Assembly (NCBI RefSeq): GCF_000317105.1
Contig: NC_019693.1
Span: forward strand, 1,364,001-1,428,000
Reading direction: 5' to 3'
DNA length: 64,000 nt
From: Oscillatoria acuminata PCC 6304
Lineage (GTDB): Bacteria; Cyanobacteriota; Cyanobacteriia; Cyanobacteriales; Laspinemataceae
This document shows positions 36,248-45,702 of the stretch, piece after piece. The notes under the pieces are model-generated. The model saw nothing but the letters and a program-made list of their open reading frames with translations. It ran no database searches and was not told where the DNA came from. Both the position numbers and the translations under genes were made by a program. The stretch's first letter is position 1. Every line of letters begins with the position of its first letter.

Positions 36248-37055
36248 GAGTGGAAATGACTGAAATAACGGAAAAACCTGCACTGATGACTCGGGACCCT
36301 CATCAGGGAGGAGCAATATCACCAACCCCGAATTAATGGGATTGATGGAAAGCAGGACTTACGCAACCCTGGGATCTGTAGGGAGTCTTGGAGGCAATAG
36401 GCAGCAAAAGAGTGGGAGAATCTTGCTCCCTATTGCTCATGAAAAGCAAAATGCTGCCACTCCTGAATTTTAGGGTCAGACTGCTGCAAGACTCGCTACA
36501 GAATCGAGTTAAAGCAATTCATGAATTGCGCTGACCGGGGTGGTAGAATCGAAAATTTTGCTTAAGGTTTGTAATTCTCTCGTCCAGAGAATTTAATTTA
36601 TCGGATTGTAAAATTTTGATGAACTAGAAACGGGAATTAAGCAAGGGGTGGGGGGTGAGTCATGAAGTGTCTGTTTCCCGCGTAAGCTCTTGCCTTAAAG
36701 CGGTTGAGTCGGATTGTCCAGGACCTTTGTAGACCCGATTTGACGCGGAGTCTAAACCAAATTTTTGGCAAAGGAGGCGATCGCCTATAGACACAGCTAA
36801 TTTACCTTGTTATAGTAAACGTATAAAAGCCCATCGGGTGCTAAATTTGGGAGATGAGTCCATCAGGATTCATTCAACTACTTAATCGTAGTCATTGTAG
36901 ATAACTAGACAGGGCAAGCCAATCGAGTCAATAAAATCAGCAAAAGGTTCTCAGTTCCTGAGAACTTCAAGTGCAGATTGAGCCTAAAATTGAGAAACCT
37001 TAGAGAGGCGTTGACCCTGAGTCCCCCCATCGAATCATTAAAAGGTAGCAAAATC
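36248..37055. other. Long non-coding spacer before the DUF928 gene
   Basis: About 800 bp with no acceptable gene. It holds a solo GCAGGACTTACGCA end (about 36352), a 16-bp palindrome GCAATTCATGAATTGC (36514-36529) and probably the DUF928 promoter (AT-rich TATAAAAG near 36823). The rest is unassigned. Confidence 0.4.
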
Positions 37056-37769
37056 ATGGCCCGTAAAAATTACCAGGGTTCCTGGGCACTCTGTTCGATC
37101 GCCCTATCTCTCAACTTAGCTTTTGTTGTTGCTTTACCGACCTTGGCCCGAGTGACTTTTGAGCCACCCACCAATGAACGTCTGAGCGATTCAGCCGGAG
37201 GAGCCTCGCGGCAGGCGGCATTCTGTCCCCAAGATGGGATGGTGGAAGGTCCTTCGTTGATGCCCATTCTCCCTGATACGAAGGAAGGGTTAACGGTATC
37301 CGAGCGACCCACGTTGTTCGTCTACATTCCTGAAACCAAGGCAGAGCAAGGCTATTTTATCCTCAAAGACCAAACCGAAGATTATTATTACCAAACCCAA
37401 ATCAGCATTCCTCAAGAAGGAGGGATCGTCCGCCTCACCCTTCCGGAAAGTGCTCCGGCCCTAGAAGTGGGGACAACCTATCAGTGGTCCTTTGTCGTCG
37501 CCTGTGAACTGCCGGCGCGAGCAGATAGTCCCCGGGTGGATGGGTGGTTACAGCGCGTTGAACCCACGGCAACGCTGAATAATTACCGGGGAGTAGACTC
37601 GATTGAAGCGGCCACTTCCTACGGAGCCGAGGGGATCTGGTATGATGCGGTGACCACCTTAGCGGATCTGCGGCAATCACAGCCCCAAACCTACAATCAA
37701 GATTGGGTAGACTTTTTAAGCTCCGTAGGACTCGAAAACGTTGCTAATGAGCCGATTCTGGAACCCTAA
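37056..37769 (+). CDS. DUF928 domain protein, exported
   Basis: 237 aa from ATG 37056 (AAGG upstream); an in-frame start at 36978 precedes it without a signal-peptide logic. A signal peptide (WALCSIALSLNLAFVVALPT) leads into the DUF928 core: PTLFVYIPETKAEQGYFIL, TYQWSFVVAC and a C-terminal GIWYDAVTTLADLRQ. DUF928 has no assigned biochemistry but is often found beside CHASE2 and CHAT genes in cyanobacteria (from memory). Here it sits exactly between them. It probably acts in the periplasm, perhaps presenting a signal to the CHASE2 sensor. Confidence 0.88.
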   Translation: MARKNYQGSWALCSIALSLNLAFVVALPTLARVTFEPPTNERLSDSAGGASRQAAFCPQDGMVEGPSLMPILPDTKEGLTVSERPTLFVYIPETKAEQGYFILKDQTEDYYYQTQISIPQEGGIVRLTLPESAPALEVGTTYQWSFVVACELPARADSPRVDGWLQRVEPTATLNNYRGVDSIEAATSYGAEGIWYDAVTTLADLRQSQPQTYNQDWVDFLSSVGLENVANEPILEP

Positions 37770-37823
37770 GACCCCGGAGTAGGAAAGAACCCTCAACATC
37801 CTTAGTGTAACAACGAGTTCCAC

Positions 37824-37855
37824 AAAAACCCGGTTTTTTACAAGACCGGGTTTTT
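37824..37855 (+). terminator. Intrinsic terminator after DUF928
   Basis: AAAAACCCGG and CCGGGTTTTT form a perfect 10-bp stem (37824-37833 and 37846-37855) ending in a T-run, 55 bp after the stop. The remaining spacer to 38111 shows no gene. Confidence 0.75.
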
Positions 37856-38111
37856 CAATTCCTTCAGAGAGTTCAGATAGGACCCAAGAATTTTACCCAC
37901 CAGGGATTCATTCCTGAACCGATTTTGTCCCGAGGAATACCGCCATTCGGGGAACCGGGAAAGATAATAGAAGATAGAGATAGATCTGGACACTGAAAAC
38001 CTTGGGTTATCCTTAGAATGTAAAGTGGGGGAGAAACTGGGGAATGATACCTAAAGATCAAGGCCTATTTTCTTTTGGCGATCGAAATCAATTCTGGGTT
38101 CAGCGAAATCT

Positions 38112-40727
38112 ATGTGCCACAAGCTCAGAGTGAGCTTAAAACGAAAAGTATGGCAATGGCGTGCTCCATTGATTACTGCACCTGTGGTAGCCGGGATCGC
38201 GATCGCAATCAACTCCCTCGGATGGCTGGAGACTCAGGAGTTGGGAATGCTCGATCGCTTTTTTCGCTGGCGTCCGAAAGAAGCACCCGAGGACCGCATT
38301 GTGATCGTTACTATTGATGAGTCGGACATCCGACAAGTGGGACAATGGCCCATGCCCGATCGCCAGTTAGCCCAATTAATTCAAAAAATCAAAGAACAAC
38401 AACCTGCTGCCATTGGGTTGGATCTGTATCGAGATCTTCCGGTGGAACCCGGACATCAAGAACTGGTGGAGGTGCTCCAGTCCACGGATAACCTGATCGG
38501 GGTGGAGAAAGTCATTGGGGCCAGTGTCGCCGCGCAACCGACCTTGGCCCAATTAGAGCAGGTGGGGATTGCGGATGTGGTCTTAGATGACGATGGCAAA
38601 ATCCGCCGAACTTTATTATCTCACAAAAATAAAGAGGACGAAACCCAGTTAAGTTTTCCCGCGCTCCTGAGCTTGCTCTATTTGGAAAAACAAGACATCC
38701 ACTTAGAAATGGTCGATCCTGAGCGGATGCATCTGAGATTGGGAAAAGCTCTATTTGTCCCTTTTAGTCGCAATGATGGGGGATATGTTCGCGCCAATGC
38801 CGGAGGGTATCAGATGTTACTGAATTACCGAGGGCCCCTGAAACAGTTCGGACAGATTTCCATGACCGATGTTTTAGACAACCAGATTCCACCAGATTTG
38901 ATGCGCGATCGCATTGTGCTGATTGGGGCCACAGCACCCAGTCTCAATGATTTTTTCTTTACCCCTTATATCAGTGGGTTTCACCGGAACCGCAATCTGT
39001 TAATTAACTCAGAACGGACTCCCGGGATTGTCATCCATGCCAACACCATCTCTCAGATGCTCAGTGGAGCCTTAGAAGGACGAGCCTTTTTACAGGTTTG
39101 GTCAAATGAGGCCGAAGTCTTGTGGATTATGGTGTGGTCCGGGGTCGGTGCCGCGATCGCATGGCGGTGGCGCTCAAGTAGCATCGCTGCACACAAAAGA
39201 CTCTGGCCCTCCCTGCTGATCCTGAATGTTGTGTTCGGGGGATTAAGCACGATCGCCGTTGGATTTGTGGCTTTTTTGTACAGTTGGTGGATTCCCGTCG
39301 TGACTCCCCTGGTGGCCTTAGTCGGGTCGGCCATTGTGGTAACAGATTATCACAGTCGCAAATTGCTGCGCGATCGCGATCGGAAGCTCACCGAATTTTT
39401 AGAAGCAGTGCCGGTGGGTATTTCCATCGTCGATGCCCGAGGCCACTCCTATTTTATCAATAAAAAAGCGACAGAAATCTTAGGTCCCGGGGTAATTGCA
39501 TCGGATCAAAATAACGGCAAACAACCCCTTTATCACAACTATCTGGCTGGGACGGATCACCTCTATCCCCTAGCCAATTTACCCGTGAGTCGGGCCTTAA
39601 AAGGGGAATATGCCACAGCCAATGATATTGAAATCCGTCAAGGGGACAAAATCATTCCCATTGAAGCCTGGGGAACCCCTATTTATGATGAAGAAGGCAA
39701 TGTTGCCTTTGCCATTGTCGCCTTTCAAAACATTAGCGATCGCAAACAAGCCGAATCCGAACGACAAGCCTTCGTTCAAAAACTCTGTGAACTCAATGAA
39801 GATTTAGAACGCTCCTTAGACGCAGAAGAACGGTTAACCGAAGTCGCCGAACGCTTTGTCCCCAATCAATTCCTCTCCTTCTTAGGCTATGAAAGCCTCG
39901 TGGAAGTCAAAGTCGGTGATGCCGTAGAACAAGAAATGTCGGTCTTATTTTCCGATATTCGCAACTTTACCACCCTCTCCGAGAGCATGACTCCGGATGA
40001 AAATTTTAAATTTATTAATGGAGTCCTTTCCCGCCTGGAACCCGCCATTATTGAAAACAATGGCTTTATTGATAAATATATTGGCGATGCCATTATGGCC
40101 TTATTTGGAGGAGAACCGGATAATGCCGTTAAAGCCGCGATTTCCATGTTAGAAAAATTATCCGAATATAACACCACCCGAGGCCGACCGGGACGACCTC
40201 AAATTAAAATTGGAATTGGCATCAATACCGGCTCCTTAATGCTAGGAACTGTAGGCGGTCAAAACCGAATTGATGGCACGGTAATTGGGGATGCGGTGAA
40301 TTTAGCCGCCCGCATTGAAACCCTCACAAAATCTTATGGAGTTTCCTTATTAATTACCCAAGAAACCTTTATAAAATTAGAAAATCCCAATGATTATCAC
40401 ATTCGGCTGATTGATCGGGTCACAGTCAAAGGCAAATCCCATGAAGTCACCGTTTACGAAGTCTTTGATGCCGAATTGCCCGAGGTTCGTGAAGGCAAAT
40501 TAAAAACTCGTGCCAACTTTGAACAAGGGATTTTATTGTTTTATTTGAATAACTTTAAGGAAGCACAAGTTCTGTTTGAACACTGTCTGAGTATCCACCC
40601 CGGAGATACCGTCGCCCAAATTTACCTCGATCGCTGTCACCAAAAAGAAGCTGAGAGTCTCCTGGATAATCCTGAACACTCCGAAAATCACTCCCAATCC
40701 TTTGGGGGAGAATCATCCCATCCCTAA
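38112..40727 (+). CDS. CHASE2 - PAS - adenylate/guanylate cyclase
   Basis: 871 aa. One N-terminal membrane helix, a periplasmic CHASE2 sensor domain (RIVIVTIDESDIRQVGQWP, then YRDLP, DDDGKIRR), three membrane helices (about 335-415) and a PAS domain (about 430-545). Then comes a class III cyclase with metal aspartates in FSDIRNFT (D615) and KYIGDAIMALFG (about D659), and the Asn/Arg pair in GDAVNLAARIE. A short TPR-like C-terminus (EAQVLFEHCLSIHPGD) closes it. It makes cAMP (or cGMP) in response to an external cue. Neighbouring DUF928 and CHAT proteins are candidate upstream partners. The nucleotide cannot be fixed by eye. Confidence 0.93.
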   Translation: MCHKLRVSLKRKVWQWRAPLITAPVVAGIAIAINSLGWLETQELGMLDRFFRWRPKEAPEDRIVIVTIDESDIRQVGQWPMPDRQLAQLIQKIKEQQPAAIGLDLYRDLPVEPGHQELVEVLQSTDNLIGVEKVIGASVAAQPTLAQLEQVGIADVVLDDDGKIRRTLLSHKNKEDETQLSFPALLSLLYLEKQDIHLEMVDPERMHLRLGKALFVPFSRNDGGYVRANAGGYQMLLNYRGPLKQFGQISMTDVLDNQIPPDLMRDRIVLIGATAPSLNDFFFTPYISGFHRNRNLLINSERTPGIVIHANTISQMLSGALEGRAFLQVWSNEAEVLWIMVWSGVGAAIAWRWRSSSIAAHKRLWPSLLILNVVFGGLSTIAVGFVAFLYSWWIPVVTPLVALVGSAIVVTDYHSRKLLRDRDRKLTEFLEAVPVGISIVDARGHSYFINKKATEILGPGVIASDQNNGKQPLYHNYLAGTDHLYPLANLPVSRALKGEYATANDIEIRQGDKIIPIEAWGTPIYDEEGNVAFAIVAFQNISDRKQAESERQAFVQKLCELNEDLERSLDAEERLTEVAERFVPNQFLSFLGYESLVEVKVGDAVEQEMSVLFSDIRNFTTLSESMTPDENFKFINGVLSRLEPAIIENNGFIDKYIGDAIMALFGGEPDNAVKAAISMLEKLSEYNTTRGRPGRPQIKIGIGINTGSLMLGTVGGQNRIDGTVIGDAVNLAARIETLTKSYGVSLLITQETFIKLENPNDYHIRLIDRVTVKGKSHEVTVYEVFDAELPEVREGKLKTRANFEQGILLFYLNNFKEAQVLFEHCLSIHPGDTVAQIYLDRCHQKEAESLLDNPEHSENHSQSFGGESSHP

Positions 40728-40749
40728 AATCCAGTCCAGTCCAAGTTAG

Positions 40750-40814
40750 AAACCCGGTTTGTTCACAGACTCTTTGCCCCCCAAGCCACGGATTCGGAAT
40801 AGACACCGGGTTTT
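40750..40814 (+). terminator. Possible terminator after the cyclase
   Basis: AAACCCGGT (40750-40758) and ACCGGGTTT (40806-40814) are inverted, then TTGGTCTTTCT. The 47-nt loop is long, so it is only a weak candidate. It resembles the 37824 terminator in sequence. Confidence 0.35.
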
Positions 40815-40930
40815 GGTCTTTCTATCCCGATGCCCCAGGGTCGATCGCCCGATGGGTTCTCCTCGAAGCCGCCACATCCACCAAGCCAAGCATTAAGATC
40901 AAAGCAGACTCCATCCCATCACCCACTCCC

Positions 40931-42652
40931 ATGCGTTTAACTCGTCTGTTAACCCTATTCGGCGGCATCATCCTCATTTTGGGGATGGTTCTCTGGCTGG
41001 TGAGTTCCATTTACCAGCTTTATGTGCAGATTAGCTTTACTGCCCCCTTGCTGGCTACCTTGCTGCTGTTGCTGGTGATCACCCTGCTGATCGTCCTGAT
41101 TGGGGCGTTTATTTACTATCTGCAACTGTTTACCGGAGGTTCGGCGCGATCGCGTCGGGGTCGGGGGAAACGCCGGGTCAAAATTCCGGAACGCAAGTCC
41201 GATGCCGCAGGACAAACCCTGCGGGTGGTCCGTCAACAGGTCGATCGCATTCAAGATGAAGTCAGCAAAAAAGCATTATTACAGCGATCGCGAGAATTAG
41301 AACAAAATCTCTCCCGAGGAAACATTCAAGTGGTGATTTTCGGGACCGGGTCCTCGGGGAAAACTTCTCTCATTAATGCCTTGTTAGGGCGAATGGTGGG
41401 ACGAGTGGATGCACCGATGGGGACAACGGAGGTGGGAGAAACCTATCGGTTGCAACTGCAAGGATTAGAACGGGAAATTGTGATTACGGATACTCCCGGA
41501 ATTTTAGAGGCAGGCGTCGCCGGAACGGAACGGGAAAAATTGGCCCGATCGCTGGCAACGGAAGCGGATTTATTATTATTCGTGGTTGATAATGATTTAA
41601 CGCGATCGGAACATCAACCCTTGGAAGTTTTAGCCCAAATTGGCAAACGGTCCATTGTGGTTTTAAATAAAATTGACCTCTATCCCGACGAAGAACGAGA
41701 ATATATTTTAGCCAAACTCCGGGAACGAGTGACGGGATTTATTTCAGCAATGGATGTGGTGGCGATCGCTGCGAATCCCAAAGCGGTTCCCTTAGATAAT
41801 GGTGGGGTTTTTCAAGCGGACCCGGATATCATGCCCTTAATTCGGCGGATGGCAGCAATTTTGCGCGCCGAAGGGGAAGATTTAGTCGCGGATAATATTT
41901 TATTACAATCCCAACGCCTTGGGGAAGAAGCGCGCCGGTTAATTGATTCCCAGCGTCGTCGCCAAGCAGAAAAAGTTGTTGATCGCTTTCAATGGATTGG
42001 CGCTGGGGTAATTGCTTGCACTCCTGTTCCGGTGATTGATGTCCTCGCCACTGCCGCAGTTAATGCCCAAATGGTGGTAGAAATTGGCAAAATTTATGGC
42101 TGTGAAATTAATCTCGATCGCGGACGGGAATTAGCTTTATCTTTGGGCAAAACCCTGGCGAGTTTAGGGATTGTCGAAGGGGCGATTAAGTTAGTCACCG
42201 CAGCTTTGCAGTTAAATTTAGGAACTTTTGTGGTGGGGAAAGCGATTCAAGGGGTAACGGCGGCTTATTTAACCCGAATTGCTGGAAAAAGTTTTATTGA
42301 ATATTTCCGCCATGATCAAGATTGGGGGGATGGGGGAATCACGGAAGTGGTGCAGCGACAATTTCAATTGACGAAAAAGGAGGAGTTTGTCAAGGTTTTT
42401 GTTAAAGATGCGATCGCCCGGGTGGTTGACCCTTTAAAAGAGGCATTTGAATCTGAGGAGGATGAGGATTATGATGATGATCCCAAAGGATATGAACCGG
42501 ATTATGACCGGGATTATGACCAGGATTATGATAAAATTCCGGTAACTCGCGATCGGGAAGACTATCCAGAACGAGCACCGTTGGTTCGTTATTTAGGAGA
42601 TGAACCTGAGGATGATTGGCAAGTCGATCGCCGCCGACGGGATGATTGGTAA
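40931..42652 (+). CDS. Membrane-anchored GTPase with DUF697 domain
   Basis: 573 aa. Two N-terminal membrane helices (about 8-30 and 35-65), a basic linker, then a G domain: P-loop GTGSSGKTS (about 138-146), TTEVGE, DTPG (about 187) and NKID (about 246). A DUF697-type hydrophobic region follows (about 340-450, IACTPVPVIDVLATAAVNAQ), and an Asp/Tyr-rich tail (DPKGYEPDYDRDYDQDYD). Such GTPases are Era/YcjF-like and membrane-associated; their cellular task is not established. It is transcribed toward the convergent gene at 42688 and shows no operon partner. Confidence 0.9.
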   Translation: MRLTRLLTLFGGIILILGMVLWLVSSIYQLYVQISFTAPLLATLLLLLVITLLIVLIGAFIYYLQLFTGGSARSRRGRGKRRVKIPERKSDAAGQTLRVVRQQVDRIQDEVSKKALLQRSRELEQNLSRGNIQVVIFGTGSSGKTSLINALLGRMVGRVDAPMGTTEVGETYRLQLQGLEREIVITDTPGILEAGVAGTEREKLARSLATEADLLLFVVDNDLTRSEHQPLEVLAQIGKRSIVVLNKIDLYPDEEREYILAKLRERVTGFISAMDVVAIAANPKAVPLDNGGVFQADPDIMPLIRRMAAILRAEGEDLVADNILLQSQRLGEEARRLIDSQRRRQAEKVVDRFQWIGAGVIACTPVPVIDVLATAAVNAQMVVEIGKIYGCEINLDRGRELALSLGKTLASLGIVEGAIKLVTAALQLNLGTFVVGKAIQGVTAAYLTRIAGKSFIEYFRHDQDWGDGGITEVVQRQFQLTKKEEFVKVFVKDAIARVVDPLKEAFESEEDEDYDDDPKGYEPDYDRDYDQDYDKIPVTRDREDYPERAPLVRYLGDEPEDDWQVDRRRRDDW

Positions 42653-42687
42653 ATGCCGGTTTGCGGATGATCAGGAATCAGCTAGAT

Positions 42688-44088
42688 TCACCGCAGGCGA
42701 TCGCCTTTAATCGTGAGGCGTTTCGGACAAAACCAAGCGATGTAAATTGATGCCAGGAGACATCCTAGCAACCCGGCGATCGCACTCAAGGACAAAGCGA
42801 GGCTAAAATTGGTCCAGGGTTCGGGGACTTGTAACTGATCCAGAGTTGCGGCGATCGTGGAGGATTCTTTGAGGGGAATCACCCAAGAGGGGGACGAGGA
42901 AGCGACTACAGCAGCCGTCCCGATTCCGGTCCCGGCGAGACAAGCAAAGGTTTGAAAATTGCGATCGCTTTGCGCTTGGGAAATCTCCACAATCGAGGTA
43001 ATCGTCCCCCGCAGATGTTCTAGGATATTCAAATAAGGACGCAAACTGGCATAATCTTGTTCAATTTGCTTTTGATACTTAGCCTTGACAATGGCGCTAA
43101 ACTCTTGTAAAAACTTGAAATCGTTACTCACCTGAAAAACGTTCCCGGCTTTTTTAGCAATGGATTGAACAGATTTTTCATATTGATGTAAATTTAGGTC
43201 AATTTCATGCTGTCCGACTTCAATCTTATTAATATTTTTAATAAAATTTGATAAAGCAATGGAATTCTGGTACAATGCGACCTTTAATTCCGAAAAATCT
43301 AAATGATATAAGCCCTTAATCGAAGCCGAAATTTCATTAAACTCCTCGACCATTTGCTCCTTTAATTCTCGACTTTCCCCGTAAGCCCCGATAATTTTAT
43401 TGCGGTAACAAAATAACGCTTTCCAATCCTCATGAAATTCCGCCCCAGTTTCCATTGCTTTTTGGTTGGGATATAAAATCAGAACCAAATGACTCTTGGC
43501 TTCCATTTTTTCCCAACGTTGAGGGGAAGACCGCCAAAACTCAAAGACTGTCCCCCCTAAAAATTGACCTTTTTCTTGATATTGCCATCCTTGATGGATT
43601 AAGGCTTTGTAAACATCATTGGCTAGAATCTCGCGTTCATCCTTCTCGGGATTTTCCACCCAACCGGATACCATCAAAGTTTGTCCGAAGTGACCCTGGA
43701 GATGGCCAACTTTTGGCATCAAAGTCAACAGTACATCCAGGCAGGGGACTAATTCATTTCCTGTAAACTTACCCTGAACAGAGACATTCCAAGCTACTCC
43801 ATAATTTTCATCTAGGGTAAAATAGCGGAATGAGCCATAAAGAGGGTTTTCCTGGTTAAACTTTCCTTCAAATTTAACCAAGGATTGATCCAGACAGTCA
43901 ACTTGGATTAAATCTAGAAGTTTGGGGACCGATTGACTGCTGCGATCGCTGCAATAACCCGCCAGGGTTTGGGTAAATTGTTCTAAACTATGTACACTAG
44001 AGCATTCGCAATGACTTGCATCCCTACACCCTCCTTCCTGGAGATGATAAACAAATAGATCGAGGGTCGGAAAAACTAAATTAATCAT
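42688..44088 (-). CDS. Protein of unknown function with two C-terminal membrane helices
   Basis: 466 aa from ATG 44088; TTG 44106 adds six residues. About 370 soluble residues carry a cysteine-containing N-terminal stretch (GGCRDASHCECSS) and a mid-region of paired helices (SNFIKNINKIEVGQHEIDLN). Two C-terminal membrane segments follow (TAAVVASSS region and LSLSAIAGLLGCLLASIYIA). The long helical domain before a two-helix membrane end looks a little like CorA-type or sensor topologies, but no GMN motif is present. I do not recognise the family. It is convergent with the GTPase. Confidence 0.75.
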   Translation of the reverse strand: MINLVFPTLDLFVYHLQEGGCRDASHCECSSVHSLEQFTQTLAGYCSDRSSQSVPKLLDLIQVDCLDQSLVKFEGKFNQENPLYGSFRYFTLDENYGVAWNVSVQGKFTGNELVPCLDVLLTLMPKVGHLQGHFGQTLMVSGWVENPEKDEREILANDVYKALIHQGWQYQEKGQFLGGTVFEFWRSSPQRWEKMEAKSHLVLILYPNQKAMETGAEFHEDWKALFCYRNKIIGAYGESRELKEQMVEEFNEISASIKGLYHLDFSELKVALYQNSIALSNFIKNINKIEVGQHEIDLNLHQYEKSVQSIAKKAGNVFQVSNDFKFLQEFSAIVKAKYQKQIEQDYASLRPYLNILEHLRGTITSIVEISQAQSDRNFQTFACLAGTGIGTAAVVASSSPSWVIPLKESSTIAATLDQLQVPEPWTNFSLALSLSAIAGLLGCLLASIYIAWFCPKRLTIKGDRLR

Positions 44089-44255
44089 AACAGTTAAAGG
44101 TATCAATAATGGATAATTAAACCCAGAATGAGTCGGATAGAATGACCTGTAGATGCTTGCCCTGTAATGAGATGGAATGAACTGACGAAGGGAGTTAAAT
44201 GATGTTACCCTGGCCGTGAAAGTTGAACCGGATCATCTTCAAATTTCACAGTCAA

Positions 44256-44272
44256 TCCAGGCTTTGCCTGGA
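44256..44272. repeat. Short palindromic repeat TCCAGGCTTTGCCTGGA
   Basis: A perfect 7-bp-arm palindrome of the same type as those at 205-245. It lies in the 367-bp spacer 44089-44455, which otherwise shows nothing beyond a probable promoter region for the 44088 gene. Confidence 0.55.
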
Positions 44273-44455
44273 AATGACTCTTGATTAGTCTCGGGATTTT
44301 AACCCCATAAAGGACTCCAATGGCCAATTCGGAAAAAACAGTGAGTAGAAATAAGTGGCAAAGGGAATCACTCAAGTGCTGCTGTAGTCATTCAAACCGC
44401 ACCTCATTATCCCTTTCAACCGCAGAACCGGGTTCCGTTGTCAACAACCCAGACT

Positions 44456-44695
44456 TTATTTTCCCAAAAATGGGGCTAACATTTCTTGGCCTTTCTCCCA
44501 GGTTTGAGATAAAAAGCCTTGAACCGGACTCCATAACTCAGTCATGCCAATGCCAAAAAGGAGCTGCAATCCTAACACCAATAGGGCAATCAAAATAGCA
44601 GTTTTGACCGTGGCTTTGAGGACGGTGACCAGCCAAGTAAAAATTAGCCAGGAAACAACGATTGCCGCAATAAGAATCAGTAAATCAATTGACAT
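44456..44695 (-). CDS. Small conserved membrane protein
   Basis: 79 aa with one long or two adjacent hydrophobic helices (LLILIAAIVVSWLIFTWLV and AILIALLVLGLQLLFGIGM) and a short polar C-terminus (WEKGQEMLAPFLGK). It looks like a genuine small membrane protein, with regular codon use and compact spacing. I recognise no family. It follows the TPR gene by 20 bp on the same strand, so the two are probably one transcript. Confidence 0.75.
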   Translation of the reverse strand: MSIDLLILIAAIVVSWLIFTWLVTVLKATVKTAILIALLVLGLQLLFGIGMTELWSPVQGFLSQTWEKGQEMLAPFLGK

Positions 44696-44715
44696 TAACC
44701 AAAAATTATGCTAGG

Positions 44716-45399
44716 TTAATTACCTTGTTCAATTTGATTGGCAATGGCTTCTGAACGCTGGGCTAAAGCCATGTTACCTTGAGCGCGAAATAGTTCTGCC
44801 GCCTGTTGAAAATCTGCGATCGCCTCTCGGTTTTTGCGCTGTAACAACTGAACCCCACCGCGATTATAATAGGCTGCCGCTTCAGCAGGATTCAGACGCA
44901 AGGCTTGATTAAAATCATCCATCGCTTTTTTATACTCTTCCTGGAAGGCATAGACCCCACCACGACCAATATAAGCCTCACCATAATTGGGATTTAATCT
45001 TAATGCCACATTATAATCCTCCAGGGCTGCATCATAATTTTGCATCACCGAATGGGCACTGGCGCGTCCAATATAGGCATCAATGTTATTGCCATTTAAC
45101 CGTAACACTTGGGTATAATCGGCGATCGCCCCAGCTTGATCTCCACTGCGCGATAGCAAATTCCCCCGACTAATATAGGCTTCCGCATGATTGGGATTCA
45201 GGGCGATCGCCTGAGCATAATCCTGAAGCGCCCCCTGGAAATCTCCCTGATTGGCTTTTTGCTGTGCGGAAGTCAGCCAATTCTGAGCATTGTTTTGGGC
45301 GATTACTCCTTGGGGTATCGTTGTCCCCAAAACCGGAGAAATTCCCCCTAAAACTGCGAGGAGTCCTAACAGAGCAATGTTCGGATAAAGGTTCTTCAT
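44716..45399 (-). CDS. Exported TPR protein
   Basis: 227 aa. A signal peptide (IALLGLLAVLGGISPVLG) precedes five or so TPR units (ALQDYAQAIALNPNHAEAYI, AIADYTQVLRLNGNNIDAYI, ALEDYNVALRLNPNYGEAYI, AMDDFNQALRLNPAEAAAYY, then a last degenerate unit). TPRs form a binding surface for partner proteins, here in the periplasm or thylakoid lumen. No cysteine follows the signal peptide closely, so it is not clearly a lipoprotein. It heads a two-gene unit with the 79-aa membrane protein. Confidence 0.88.
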   Translation of the reverse strand: MKNLYPNIALLGLLAVLGGISPVLGTTIPQGVIAQNNAQNWLTSAQQKANQGDFQGALQDYAQAIALNPNHAEAYISRGNLLSRSGDQAGAIADYTQVLRLNGNNIDAYIGRASAHSVMQNYDAALEDYNVALRLNPNYGEAYIGRGGVYAFQEEYKKAMDDFNQALRLNPAEAAAYYNRGGVQLLQRKNREAIADFQQAAELFRAQGNMALAQRSEAIANQIEQGN

Positions 45400-45485
45400 G
45401 GCTTATTTGGATTCCAGAAAAAAATGGCTACGCCTATGTTATGAGTTTACTCGTTCTTTTATCCTTTACCGGATTGAAAATCCAG

Positions 45486-45681
45486 CCCTCACCCGGACCG
45501 GACTTTGTTGGAGAATCAAGAAAGAGACCTCTCCCCAAACCCCTCCCCTAAGAGGGGAGGGGCTTTCCGGCTCCCCCTTCCCTTGTAGGGAAGGGGCTTT
45601 CCGGCTCCCCCTTCCCTTGTAGGGAAGGGGGTTGGGGGGTTAGGTCTCCCTTTACCCAACTTCAGTCCGGACCGGGTGGGG
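45486..45681. repeat. Inverted-repeat-bounded repeat cluster
   Basis: CCCTCACCCGGACCGGACT (45486) and AGTCCGGACCGGGTGGGG (ending about 45681) are imperfect inverted ends. Inside are two direct copies, 34 bp apart, of GGCTTTCCGGCTCCCCCTTC... (45561 and 45595), each with CCCTTCCC...GGGAAGGG palindromes. Related to the repeat at 33114-33355 but inverted. It lies in the 303-bp spacer between the TPR gene and dxr. Confidence 0.7.
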
Positions 45682-45702
45682 CTTTTTCCGGTGGAGATGG
45701 GA

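Noticed and set aside
44320-44598. Plus-strand gene of 92 codons
   Set aside because: Overlaps the better-supported minus-strand small membrane protein and has no protein-like pattern.
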